This document shows positions 1 through 8,029 of a stretch of 64,000 bases of DNA, piece by piece (the stretch's first letter is position 1; every line of letters begins with the position of its first letter). The translations under genes were made by a program, and so were the position numbers. The DNA is from Phototrophicus methaneseepsis (GTDB lineage Bacteria > Chloroflexota > Anaerolineae > Aggregatilineales > Phototrophicaceae): positions 3,286,001 to 3,350,000 of the forward strand of contig NZ_CP062983.1 of the NCBI RefSeq assembly GCF_015500095.1, written 5' to 3'. A model generated the notes under the pieces. The model saw only the letters and a list, made by a program, of their open reading frames with translations, was not told the DNA's origin and made no database searches.

Positions 1-84
1 CTTGACATCCTGCTCGGTAACGACGCGACCCCCACCCAGGCGGTCGAACGTATTTTGAAGACGTTGACTCAGACTTTCAAACAT
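1..84 (-). CDS. ffh: Signal recognition particle GTPase Ffh, N-terminal fragment
   Basis: Only the first 28 codons are in the window; the gene continues off the left edge. The translation starts MFESLSQRLQNTFDRL and continues with a Gly-rich turn and VTEQDVK, which matches the start of the helical N domain of Ffh. Ffh binds signal sequences with the 4.5S/SRP RNA and delivers ribosomes to FtsY at the membrane. I chose the ATG at 82-84 because MFESL is the usual Ffh start; an in-frame ATG four codons upstream (94-96) is possible. A good promoter lies about 30 bases upstream. The NG and M domains cannot be checked here. Confidence 0.85.
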   Translation of the reverse strand, partial: MFESLSQRLQNTFDRLGGGRVVTEQDVK

Positions 85-114
85 TGTGTGTCCCATGTAC
101 GCAACGAATACGGA

Positions 115-143
115 ATTTTAGTGGAACGCAGGGAACGCGTCAA
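115..143 (-). promoter_or_regulatory. Sigma70-type promoter of ffh
   Basis: On the minus strand a TTGACG box (143-138) and a TAAAAT box (120-115) are separated by exactly 17 bases. The predicted transcription start, near 108, gives a short leader of about 25 bases before the ffh start codon. Confidence 0.7.
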
Positions 144-235
144 CTGTGGATGCATAAACCATAGGCAGCGCGCTATGCGTCTTGTAACAGCATACCCTGA
201 CTGTTCTTAGAATTGTATCAGCATGAAGTGGTGGG

Positions 236-1435
236 TTATTGGGTGATGTGGCTGTATTCTGGAATGAAGCGCCACATCATGATAAATGCGACCATACCAA
301 TGATGAGCGAGGCTAGCCCAATGGTGCCGAAGTTACCCGTACTGGCGAAGAACATGCCTCCGAGACTGGCCCCGGCCATGCGGCCCAGGGCATGTGCGCC
401 GCCGATAGTGCTCATCATGACGGTACGCGCCTCTGGGAGGACTTCTGTAAACAATGGGAAGGAGGCAACAATCGCCATTTCTACACAGGCGAACATCAGG
501 AAAAGGCTGGCTAGTGTAAGAAACAGGTTGCTGTTGAACTGGGGCAGTAACACATAAGCAATTGCTGCCCCGAAGGCACCAATCAACGTGAGCGGACGCT
601 TGCCAATGCGATCCGCTAGTATAATGACCATACCTTCTCCTAGTGCTTCCGCCAGTGCGACGACGATCGTCACTGTTCCCAGCGCCGTCAGCGGTAAATC
701 GAAGGCGGCTTCCATATAAAGCCCATAATTAATGAAGAACAGTTCGTTTGCACCCACCAGGGTGAGCGAAAATATCAATGCAGCAATAGCCGCAGGGGAA
801 CGTAGGAGCGATCCCCATCCGATGAACGGATTGAGTGAAACGCGCTTTTGCTTACGCTCCTCTGCATCAGAGGATAGCAAAAAGAACATGGCGAGCGTCA
901 TCACGCCCAATAAGATGGCGAAGACGAGCATCAGCAGTTGTAACGTGCTGCGCTCTAGGATGAAGCCCGCAAGAGGGGCCACGACGAACAAAGCGCCTGC
1001 CCAGCTCAACTCGACGATGCCGAGCGCACGTCCACGGCGGTTATAGGGGATGATGTCCCCGATGTAAGCTTGCATGGTGGGGTTGAAGATGACTTTGCCC
1101 ATGCCAAAGGTGAGCATCACCAGCACAAACACGCTGAACTGGGGTACGAAGGCCCCAATGAGCGCTGCCACGACCATAGCCAGCAGGCACAGCACCATAA
1201 CGCGTTTGCGTCCGTATCGCTCAGCCAGGGTGCCGAATAGGGGGCTTGTCAGGCCGATACCGGCCTGTGATGCCAACACGTTCTGGACCGCTGCGGGGCT
1301 GACGCCGAGCTGTGCTGCAATCGGCCCGACGAAGGGATATACAAAACGGCGCGTCATATCAATCGTGAGGCGAGAAAGGGTGAGCAGGACAATACTGCGT
1401 GTATTGTCAGTTTCTGTTTTGTGATGGGCAGGCAT
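236..1435 (-). CDS. Major facilitator superfamily transporter
   Basis: A 399-residue integral membrane protein with about 12 hydrophobic segments, the usual size and layout of an MFS permease. The loop after the second helix carries a recognisable MFS motif A (GTLAERYGRKRV, about residues 67-78). The N-terminus is short and cytoplasmic (MPAHHKTETDN). MFS proteins move small solutes or drugs using ion gradients; I cannot name the substrate. It is the last gene of a tight minus-strand run and starts 7 bases after the stop of the preceding phosphatase-like gene, so it is probably co-transcribed with it. Confidence 0.85.
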   Translation of the reverse strand: MPAHHKTETDNTRSIVLLTLSRLTIDMTRRFVYPFVGPIAAQLGVSPAAVQNVLASQAGIGLTSPLFGTLAERYGRKRVMVLCLLAMVVAALIGAFVPQFSVFVLVMLTFGMGKVIFNPTMQAYIGDIIPYNRRGRALGIVELSWAGALFVVAPLAGFILERSTLQLLMLVFAILLGVMTLAMFFLLSSDAEERKQKRVSLNPFIGWGSLLRSPAAIAALIFSLTLVGANELFFINYGLYMEAAFDLPLTALGTVTIVVALAEALGEGMVIILADRIGKRPLTLIGAFGAAIAYVLLPQFNSNLFLTLASLFLMFACVEMAIVASFPLFTEVLPEARTVMMSTIGGAHALGRMAGASLGGMFFASTGNFGTIGLASLIIGMVAFIMMWRFIPEYSHITQ

Positions 1436-1442
1436 AAGTTCT

Positions 1443-2354
1443 TTATTCTGTTAGTAGACGCAGTACACGTGGTGTAATATGCGTCAGATCGCTATAGCCT
1501 TCAGCAAAATCTTGATGTCGAGCACCGTAGATTAATGTGGGAACATCATTCTCTGTATGATGGCGATCGCCAATAAGCTCCATATTACCATGGTCGCTGG
1601 TGATGATGACAAGGCCTTCTTGGGGGTCCCAATGATCAACGATCCCATGCATCACACCATCAAAGCGCTCTAACAAGGCCACGCCATATTCAAACGGTCC
1701 ACGATGGCCGACATAGTCCGTTATCCAATGTGAATGCATGCTGAAGTCGTATTGGCGAGCGAGCGCCACAAGCTGGCGCCCCGCTTCATAAGGTGTGTAA
1801 CGGGGTACATCTGTGATGTGCAGATGATCGTGCCATTCATCGCCTGTGTATTCCGCTGTGAGTGCGTTTTCCTGGCGCACGTCTTCATCTGTAAAAAGGG
1901 ATTGACCACTCTCCCTGGCCGCTTGTTGAATGCTAGAAGGCAGCGTCTTGCCACGTTCAATGCTCTTGAGCAGGGAGGGCGGATAGCCATCGAGCAGGGA
2001 GGTTTTTTTACCAGCGGCTCTGAGCATCTTGAAGAGATTATTCTCAGCGAGGATCGCGCGGGTTTCTGCATTAGGCTTGGGGCCGTAATGCCTGCCGATC
2101 TGTGCCGGGATGTTCTCGCCTGTCAGAATGACAGCCTGCGAAGTCCCGCTCTGGGGTCTACCGGGTACGCCCAGCCTGGGATCAGTGGGGATGAACGAGG
2201 AAACACCATTCTGCTGCACGCCGATACCCTTGAGCCAGCGATGACCGTTCGTTAACTGGGTCAGAGTGGGCATGTCCGCAACTGCAAATGGATTGGTCGT
2301 TGAATTGTCCTCGCCCAGGCCGATGCCGTCGAGGAAAAGCAGGAGGATTCGCAT
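1443..2354 (-). CDS. Alkaline-phosphatase-superfamily metalloenzyme (phosphomutase/phosphatase-like)
   Basis: A 303-residue soluble protein. The N-terminus (MRILLLFLDGIGLGEDN) gives the first metal-binding Asp of the alkaline phosphatase/phosphoglycerate mutase fold. A GTSQAVILTG segment near residues 69-78 probably contains the nucleophilic Ser/Thr. The C-terminal IITSDHGNMEL motif supplies further Asp/His metal ligands and resembles cofactor-independent phosphoglycerate mutase and phosphopentomutase. The full iPGM insertion domain is absent, so this is a short family member of unknown substrate. It starts 3 bases after the stop of the upstream MBL-fold gene and appears to be part of the same operon. 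The fold is secure; the reaction is not. Confidence 0.75.
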   Translation of the reverse strand: MRILLLFLDGIGLGEDNSTTNPFAVADMPTLTQLTNGHRWLKGIGVQQNGVSSFIPTDPRLGVPGRPQSGTSQAVILTGENIPAQIGRHYGPKPNAETRAILAENNLFKMLRAAGKKTSLLDGYPPSLLKSIERGKTLPSSIQQAARESGQSLFTDEDVRQENALTAEYTGDEWHDHLHITDVPRYTPYEAGRQLVALARQYDFSMHSHWITDYVGHRGPFEYGVALLERFDGVMHGIVDHWDPQEGLVIITSDHGNMELIGDRHHTENDVPTLIYGARHQDFAEGYSDLTHITPRVLRLLTE

Positions 2355-2357
2355 AGG

Positions 2358-3014
2358 TTAGATTTTATCAGCGTAATCGAGTATGAAAGGGTTAGTGTGT
2401 CGTTCCCGGCCAATCGTGGTGCGCTGCATATGACCTGCCAGTACATGGGTTTCATCACCGAGTGGGAGCAACTTGCCGAATATAGAATGCATCAGGACCT
2501 CGTAATCGCCACCGGGTAAATCGGTACGCCCGATGCTCCCGGCGAAGAGTGTGTCGCCGCTGAAGACCAGGTTATGCTCTGGCATATAAAAGCTGAGATG
2601 CCCTGGAGCGTGCCCAGGTGTATACAATGTGTGGAACAGCATCTCGCTCACTTGGATGGTTTCTGTTTCTGTCGTCAGCAGGCGGTCAGGTGTAGCTGCT
2701 TCAGGCAGGCTGCTCATCCCAAAGAGACGCCCCTGCGTTGGTAAATTTTCCAGCCATTCAACGCAATCTTTGTGGATGTAAAAGGGTGCACCTGTGGCTT
2801 CTTTGAGCGGTTTACTCGCCAGAACATGGTCAAAATGAGCATGTGTGGCGAGAATGAGCTTAATTGTCCAACCTGCATCTTCTGCCATTTGCTGGATATA
2901 GTCAGCATCGTCAACCGGGTCGATGACGACGGCCTCTTTTGTCTCTGTATCGCCAACAATATATACATTGGTGCTGGCAAGGCCCAACGTTGCTTGCTTA
3001 ATTTCAATCGTCAT
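2358..3014 (-). CDS. MBL-fold metallo-hydrolase, glyoxalase II-like
   Basis: A 218-residue protein with the metallo-beta-lactamase signature THAHFDH at residues 57-63 and later ligands in TPGHAPGH and the Asp of FSGDTLF. The C-terminal ending (GHMQRTTIGRERHTNPF) is typical of the small glyoxalase II-like group, although the usual GHGP reads GHMQ here. Such enzymes bind two Zn/Fe ions and hydrolyse thioesters such as S-lactoylglutathione. The true glyoxalase II substrate-binding C-terminal domain is missing, so the substrate is unknown. It lies between a small unknown gene and a phosphatase-like gene in a closely spaced run. Confidence 0.85.
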   Translation of the reverse strand: MTIEIKQATLGLASTNVYIVGDTETKEAVVIDPVDDADYIQQMAEDAGWTIKLILATHAHFDHVLASKPLKEATGAPFYIHKDCVEWLENLPTQGRLFGMSSLPEAATPDRLLTTETETIQVSEMLFHTLYTPGHAPGHLSFYMPEHNLVFSGDTLFAGSIGRTDLPGGDYEVLMHSIFGKLLPLGDETHVLAGHMQRTTIGRERHTNPFILDYADKI

Positions 3015-3037
3015 GTTGTGTCCTTGGTCCCTGGTGC

Positions 3038-3457
3038 TTAGTCCAGGTACTCACCGCGCTTGGGCTTTTGCTTACGTTTGCGCTTGGGCAGCGTTTCATC
3101 TTGTTCATAGATATAGTCTAGCGCATCTTCAAGATCACTGGCGAGGCGGAACGGAAAGTTGAAGAGATTCATCACAAAGCTTATCAAAGACCGGAGCCAG
3201 ATCTGGTTCACGCCAATGATGACGACTTCGCCAATGCCGGGTTCCTGGTAGATGGATGGTGTGAATTCTTTGCCGGAGCTGGCGCTGCTGCGGATGCCCT
3301 CAACATCAACGATGAAGTGTACTGGCGTTGCGCTGCGATCTCTGAGAAGGGCGAAGGCTTCTTTTTCACCATGACGCATTTCATCGAGCGTGATTTCGTC
3401 GTAGCCATCGACGTAAATAATACGCCCCTCAGTGAGCCAGGATACATCAATAGGCAT
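3038..3457 (-). CDS. Small protein of unknown function, possibly STAS/SpoIIAA-like
   Basis: A 139-residue soluble protein that I do not recognise with confidence. It shows alternating short strands and helices: a start around GRIIYVDGYDEIT, a DVEGIRSSASSGKEF stretch, and an amphipathic segment near residues 90-105. This pattern is reminiscent of STAS-like folds. The C-terminus is a basic tail (KRKRKQKPKRG). The gene begins 3 bases after the murJ stop codon and runs into the MBL gene, so it is almost certainly real and co-transcribed. No catalytic motif is visible; a peripheral membrane or regulatory role would be a guess. Confidence 0.6.
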   Translation of the reverse strand: MPIDVSWLTEGRIIYVDGYDEITLDEMRHGEKEAFALLRDRSATPVHFIVDVEGIRSSASSGKEFTPSIYQEPGIGEVVIIGVNQIWLRSLISFVMNLFNFPFRLASDLEDALDYIYEQDETLPKRKRKQKPKRGEYLD

Positions 3458-3460
3458 CTG

Positions 3461-5176
3461 TCAGGCTCCTTTGACTTTTATTGGTTGGCGGCGCAAGACG
3501 AGATTGACGAGGTCCTGTAGCTCGGACATGCGCAGAGCATAAGCTGCGACGAAGAAGGCAATCGCCCCCGCGACGGCTTCGATACCGATCTGCGCAACGG
3601 TAAACGCCAACCCTCGATCTCCAATGAACTGATGCCAGCCCATTTCTATGATGATGACGACCAGTGCCATGATCAGACTGGCGATCAACGTTTTGATGAT
3701 GGCCGTTGCTAATTGATTTTCCTGGATACCATGCCAGCGGCGGCGCAATATCCACAAAAGCGAGAGCACTTCAAACATCACGCCAAAGGAGTTTGCCAGT
3801 GCAAGGCCGCTGACGTTGCCGACCTCTGGTTGGAAGCCTGTAATCGGCAGCAGGTTGATGGCGGCATTCATCGCTGTTTGGCGCTCAACCTCACCCACAT
3901 CACTCAGCACGAAAGAGAGCACGAGGTTTATGGTGGCGCCGCCCAAGGCAGCCCATAGCGGTGTGAGTGTGTCTTTATCCGCGTAAAAGCTGCGTGCGAC
4001 GACTTCCAGCGCGGAATGCACGATCAGACCCAACGTGAAGGCCCGTAGGGTGCTATAGACCAACGCAGATGCAGACGCATCGAACGCGCCGCGTTCCAGT
4101 AAGCTGATGAGGGGTTGCCCAATGACGATGAGCCCGATACCTGCCGGAATGCTCGTAATCAGGATGAAGCGCAATGCGCCCGACATGAGCGTCCGTTTAC
4201 CTTTTTCGTCACCAATTTCGCTCAGAGCAGCCAATGATGGAAAAACGACGGTGCCAATGGCAGTGCCAATCAAAGTCTGGGGGATCTGCATCAAGCGCCA
4301 GCCCCAGTCCAATGCGGAAACGGACCCTGTACCCAGGCGAGAAGCGATATTGTTCATCACCAGGAAGTTCAGGCTGAAGACGCCCAGGCCGGCGACACGT
4401 GGCAGCATGAGACGGATCACTCGCCACAGCACCGGATCGTGGAGGTCGAGGCTGGGCCACCAACGCGCGCGATAGTAAATTAATCCTGGTACCTGGATAC
4501 CGAAGTGCATCGCAGCACCCAGTACAGCGCCCACTGCGATCCCCGTGACGCCCATCACAGGCATGAAGAAAATCACACCAATGAGGATGCCCACGTCGAA
4601 CATGATTGGGGCCATAGCAGGTAGCAGAAAGTGATTATGACTTTGTAGGATGCCCATGCAGATGCCGCTCACTGAGAAAATGAGCGTACTCAGGAGCAGG
4701 ATACGCATTAAGTGCGCAGTCTGCTCAATCTGATCGGGTGTAAAGCCCGGTGCGACGACATGCTCGACCATCCATGGCGCGATGAAAAAGACCACTGCGC
4801 TGACGAGTAGCGTTACCGTGAAGATGAAGTTAATAACATGCGTGGCCGTGCGCCATGCACCTTCTTTATCACCCTTTGCCAGGTAACCACTGAAGATCGG
4901 GATAAAAGCATGAGCCAGGGCCCCGCCGGAAATCAGCGTGAAGATCAATTCAGGGATGCGGTTGGCTGTTACAAATGCATCCCATTCCGAACCTACGCCA
5001 AAGGCATTGGCGATAATGACCGTCTGCGCCAAACTAATGACCTTTGCAACAGCAAAGGCAATCATGACGATAACAGTCGAACGTGCAATCTGGCGGTTTC
5101 GGTTTTGTTGGGTTTCTTCAGTCTGGTTGTTGTCTGCTTCAACCATCAACGGTGGCTCGTTTGATAGGCTTGCCAA
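3461..5176 (-). CDS. murJ: Lipid II flippase MurJ (MviN family)
   Basis: A 571-residue polytopic membrane protein with about 14 hydrophobic helices, the length and layout of MurJ. Characteristic stretches include AFGVGSEWDAFVTANRIPE in the first helices, GGALAHAFIPIF, and the RLMLPRVAGLGVFSLN region. MurJ moves lipid-linked peptidoglycan precursor from the cytoplasmic to the outer face of the membrane. A hydrophilic N-terminal extension of about 30 residues (NQTEETQQNRNRQ) precedes the first helix; an internal Met at residue 11 is an alternative start. It follows the C39-peptidase-like gene by 12 bases. Confidence 0.93.
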   Translation of the reverse strand: MASLSNEPPLMVEADNNQTEETQQNRNRQIARSTVIVMIAFAVAKVISLAQTVIIANAFGVGSEWDAFVTANRIPELIFTLISGGALAHAFIPIFSGYLAKGDKEGAWRTATHVINFIFTVTLLVSAVVFFIAPWMVEHVVAPGFTPDQIEQTAHLMRILLLSTLIFSVSGICMGILQSHNHFLLPAMAPIMFDVGILIGVIFFMPVMGVTGIAVGAVLGAAMHFGIQVPGLIYYRARWWPSLDLHDPVLWRVIRLMLPRVAGLGVFSLNFLVMNNIASRLGTGSVSALDWGWRLMQIPQTLIGTAIGTVVFPSLAALSEIGDEKGKRTLMSGALRFILITSIPAGIGLIVIGQPLISLLERGAFDASASALVYSTLRAFTLGLIVHSALEVVARSFYADKDTLTPLWAALGGATINLVLSFVLSDVGEVERQTAMNAAINLLPITGFQPEVGNVSGLALANSFGVMFEVLSLLWILRRRWHGIQENQLATAIIKTLIASLIMALVVIIIEMGWHQFIGDRGLAFTVAQIGIEAVAGAIAFFVAAYALRMSELQDLVNLVLRRQPIKVKGA

Positions 5177-5188
5177 GGTATCCGCCCC

Positions 5189-6703
5189 TTATAATTGGTC
5201 GAGTGCAGCACGTGCGTCATCAAAAGTAGAATTGTACCGAAGGGCCTGCTGGTATTGGGATGTGGCCTGGGCAACCTGCCCCTGGGCTTCATAAGCACGC
5301 CCGCGCCAGTAGTACACTTCTTCCAATTCCGGGGCTGTATTTAGAATTGTGCTGGCTCGCGTCATAAGTTCTTCGTAGCGCCCGGTCTCATAGAGGGCCA
5401 CGAATGGGGCGAATTGATACCAGGGCATACGCCAGGGCAGGCTATAACGCCCAGCCTGCGCATAAGCATTAGCAGCTTCTTCGTAGCGCCCCAGAGCAAC
5501 CAGCGACGTCCCCATATTGAACCACGCAAAGCCATCTTGTGGGTTCGCGGAGGCTTCATCTCGTGCTGTCTGGAAGGCAATTTCTGCCGCTTGTGTTTCA
5601 TCAGCCAGTGGGCCAAGGATTTCCATGACACGGGCTTCTTCTTGTGGCGGATAGATAACGATAAACGTGCGATTGAAGGCGCGCCAATCTTCATCGACTT
5701 CGCTGTATGTTTCATAGACGCCTGCACCGCCTTCACCCGCGCCTAACCAGCTATCATACGCATAGAAGCCCCTGCTTGAGTCTTCATAAGCGACGAGTGC
5801 TTGATAATGCCCTAGCCAATCATTCGCCTCGAACATAATACCACGCTCGATAATGACGGGATATTCGTTGGCGAGTAAGGCCCGTAGTGTGTTGATGCTG
5901 CCCCCCATACGAACAACTGCCTTTAGGTCCGTATACTCATTGACGAAATCAGCCAGTTCATGGGGATTGGTGTTTTTATCTTCTCGGTTTGGACGGATGC
6001 GATCTTTTGCATAATCCTGGTCGTTTTGCCACCCGTAATAGGATAGTGCCATCGTCATTGTGGCGGGACCACAGTTATTCCAGCTTTGTTGTATCCAGCG
6101 GAACCCTGCCAGACGCGTCGAAGCGGGTAAGTTGCTGAGAGACATATTTTGCACAACAGAAGTGGATTCGTTGGTGCCACCACCGACTGCCGGTGGCGCT
6201 TCGACGGTCGCGGTGGGCTCGGACGTTGGGACAGCAGTGGGCGTCCAGGTCAGGGTGAATGTTGGCGACGGCACGACAGCCGCTTCTGTTGGCTCTAGCG
6301 TGGGTTGTGCTGCTTCTGTCGGTTCCCCAGAGGGTTGCGTTGTTGCTTCTGTGGACACGACTTCTGCTCCCGCGGGTGTTGCACTGGCATCAACCAGCGG
6401 CATATTGAGCAAATCCTGCGCTGCCTGGTTAGATTCTGCATCCGGCATCACAGTGGGTAAAACACCCCCTGGTGGCGTTGGCGGCAGAAAACTGCGCATA
6501 AAAGGGGCCATATTAATGACGCGCTGCTGCTGGCTGGGCTGGAGGACCTGCGTAAAGATGAAAATAGCGGCAATAATGCCGATAATCACCAACAAAAACA
6601 GGCCAATCACGCCATAAAATAATATGCGTGGAGGAGCTTGTAATTCACTCCGATAGCCGCTCACTCGCTGCATGCGCGGTTCAGTATCATTGCTGTAGGA
6701 CAT
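5189..6703 (-). CDS. Membrane-anchored C39-like peptidase with C-terminal TPRs
   Basis: A 504-residue protein. One transmembrane helix spans about residues 27-51. A Thr/Pro/Glu-rich linker (about 105-175) is followed by a Peptidase_C39_2-type papain-like domain, with C211 in NNCGPAT, H299 in GHYQALV and D317 in YDSWLG as a plausible triad. Two or three TPR units occupy the C-terminus (about 375-504). The domain probably lies outside the cytoplasm. I chose the ATG at 6701-6703 because a GGAG box lies about 10 bases upstream and the longer reading frame adds 55 residues of untypical sequence. It heads the run that includes murJ. Its substrate is unknown; processing of a peptide or lantipeptide-like leader has no support nearby. 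Confidence 0.82.
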   Translation of the reverse strand: MSYSNDTEPRMQRVSGYRSELQAPPRILFYGVIGLFLLVIIGIIAAIFIFTQVLQPSQQQRVINMAPFMRSFLPPTPPGGVLPTVMPDAESNQAAQDLLNMPLVDASATPAGAEVVSTEATTQPSGEPTEAAQPTLEPTEAAVVPSPTFTLTWTPTAVPTSEPTATVEAPPAVGGGTNESTSVVQNMSLSNLPASTRLAGFRWIQQSWNNCGPATMTMALSYYGWQNDQDYAKDRIRPNREDKNTNPHELADFVNEYTDLKAVVRMGGSINTLRALLANEYPVIIERGIMFEANDWLGHYQALVAYEDSSRGFYAYDSWLGAGEGGAGVYETYSEVDEDWRAFNRTFIVIYPPQEEARVMEILGPLADETQAAEIAFQTARDEASANPQDGFAWFNMGTSLVALGRYEEAANAYAQAGRYSLPWRMPWYQFAPFVALYETGRYEELMTRASTILNTAPELEEVYYWRGRAYEAQGQVAQATSQYQQALRYNSTFDDARAALDQL

Positions 6704-6868
6704 GAGCTTTATCCTGCTCCTATGCAAATCGGCGTCAGTATAACGTATTCGTTTATACGTTCGTACATCGAAGTTCTTAAGAAATGCTGTATTATACGCC
6801 AGTTTGCACGATGTGATAGGGCTCGCGCTTGGTGCTAAACCGACGAAAGCCCGGCGATTGATAATCAT

Positions 6869-8029
6869 ATGAGAGGCTCACGATTGAATACTGAGACGAA
6901 TTTTCATCGAGACACATCTATCGATACCAGAGCCAGCGATGTTTTACGACGTTACCGCAACCAGATTGTCTTAGGCTTATTTATCGCCTTCGCTATTTAT
7001 GTGGTGGTGCTGCTCGTTGCAGATAACCAGCTTCGCCTTGAGACAGACGGTATCCTCGAGACGCTGGCACGGTTCAATTGGGCGCTGCTGGTGCCGATCG
7101 TGGGCTTGCAAGGATTGGTCTTTTTCTTTCGCTGGGTTGAGTGGCATTACTATCTTGGCGTTATTGGTGCACGCGATAAGATGGCCCTACTTGATAGCGT
7201 CCTGATACAGGTAGCGGGTTTTGTCTTGGTTGTGAGTCCAGGCAAGGCTGGTGAATTGTTGAAGTCCGCGCTGGTGAAAGCCAAGACCAATGTGCCGATT
7301 GCTCGTAGCACGCCTGTTGTGCTTGCTGAGCGCGTTGTAGATGGTATCGCCGTGATTGTGATCCTGGTGCTCACGCTTTTACTGGCAAGTGAAACGCTCG
7401 ACCTGGGTACCTATAACGGTGTGGATTACGATCAGATTAGCCGTGCGATTATCTATGGCTCGGCGGCTGTGTTAGCTGCCGGGTTAATCGTTATCCAGAT
7501 TAAACCACTGGCTTATTTTTGCCTGAATATCCTCAATAAAATCCCGCTGTTAGGCCGCCTCTATGAGCCGCTTGTGACGTTTTACGAGAGCAGCCGCGAG
7601 ATTTTTGCTCTGCGGCACGTGCTGCCCATGACATTTGTGGGCGTGTGGGTTTATATCCCCAGTTTATTATGCTTATATCTGATCTTATTAGGCTTTGGTC
7701 TGGAACCAGGTTGGGGTTTGCTGCTGCGTTCAGGGTTTATTATGGGGGTTTCATCAGCGATTGGCGCACTAAGCTTTGTGCCTAATGGGGCAGGTGTAAC
7801 GGAAATATCGAATGTTGGGATGTTGTTAGCCTTTGTTGCACCCCAGCACCCGGAACTGACGCCTGTTGTGGCTGCGGCTGCTGCGCTGTTACAGAGCTTC
7901 TTCCACAAATGGTTTCGGGTGCTGGTTGGGCTTGCTGTGGCCTTTATCTTCCGTAATCGCTTACTTGCTGGCAATCTCAGCGGTGCGCTAGATGAATTGG
8001 ATGAATACGAGCATAAAGAAACGGCCTAG
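6869..8029 (+). CDS. UPF0104/LPG-synthase-TM-like integral membrane protein
   Basis: A 386-residue protein with about eight transmembrane helices and the pattern of the lysylphosphatidylglycerol synthetase transmembrane (flippase-like, UPF0104) family: a PGKAGELLKS-like motif near residues 125-134, an AERVVDG segment after it, and SFVPNGAGVTE near residues 304-314. Members lack the aminoacyl-transferase domain and are linked to lipid or glycolipid transfer. The first ATG has no clear ribosome site; an in-frame TTG at 6884 has AGAGG seven bases upstream, so the protein may be five residues shorter. Its stop codon overlaps that of the convergent PBP-like gene in the shared bases CTAG. Confidence 0.8.
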   Translation: MRGSRLNTETNFHRDTSIDTRASDVLRRYRNQIVLGLFIAFAIYVVVLLVADNQLRLETDGILETLARFNWALLVPIVGLQGLVFFFRWVEWHYYLGVIGARDKMALLDSVLIQVAGFVLVVSPGKAGELLKSALVKAKTNVPIARSTPVVLAERVVDGIAVIVILVLTLLLASETLDLGTYNGVDYDQISRAIIYGSAAVLAAGLIVIQIKPLAYFCLNILNKIPLLGRLYEPLVTFYESSREIFALRHVLPMTFVGVWVYIPSLLCLYLILLGFGLEPGWGLLLRSGFIMGVSSAIGALSFVPNGAGVTEISNVGMLLAFVAPQHPELTPVVAAAAALLQSFFHKWFRVLVGLAVAFIFRNRLLAGNLSGALDELDEYEHKETA

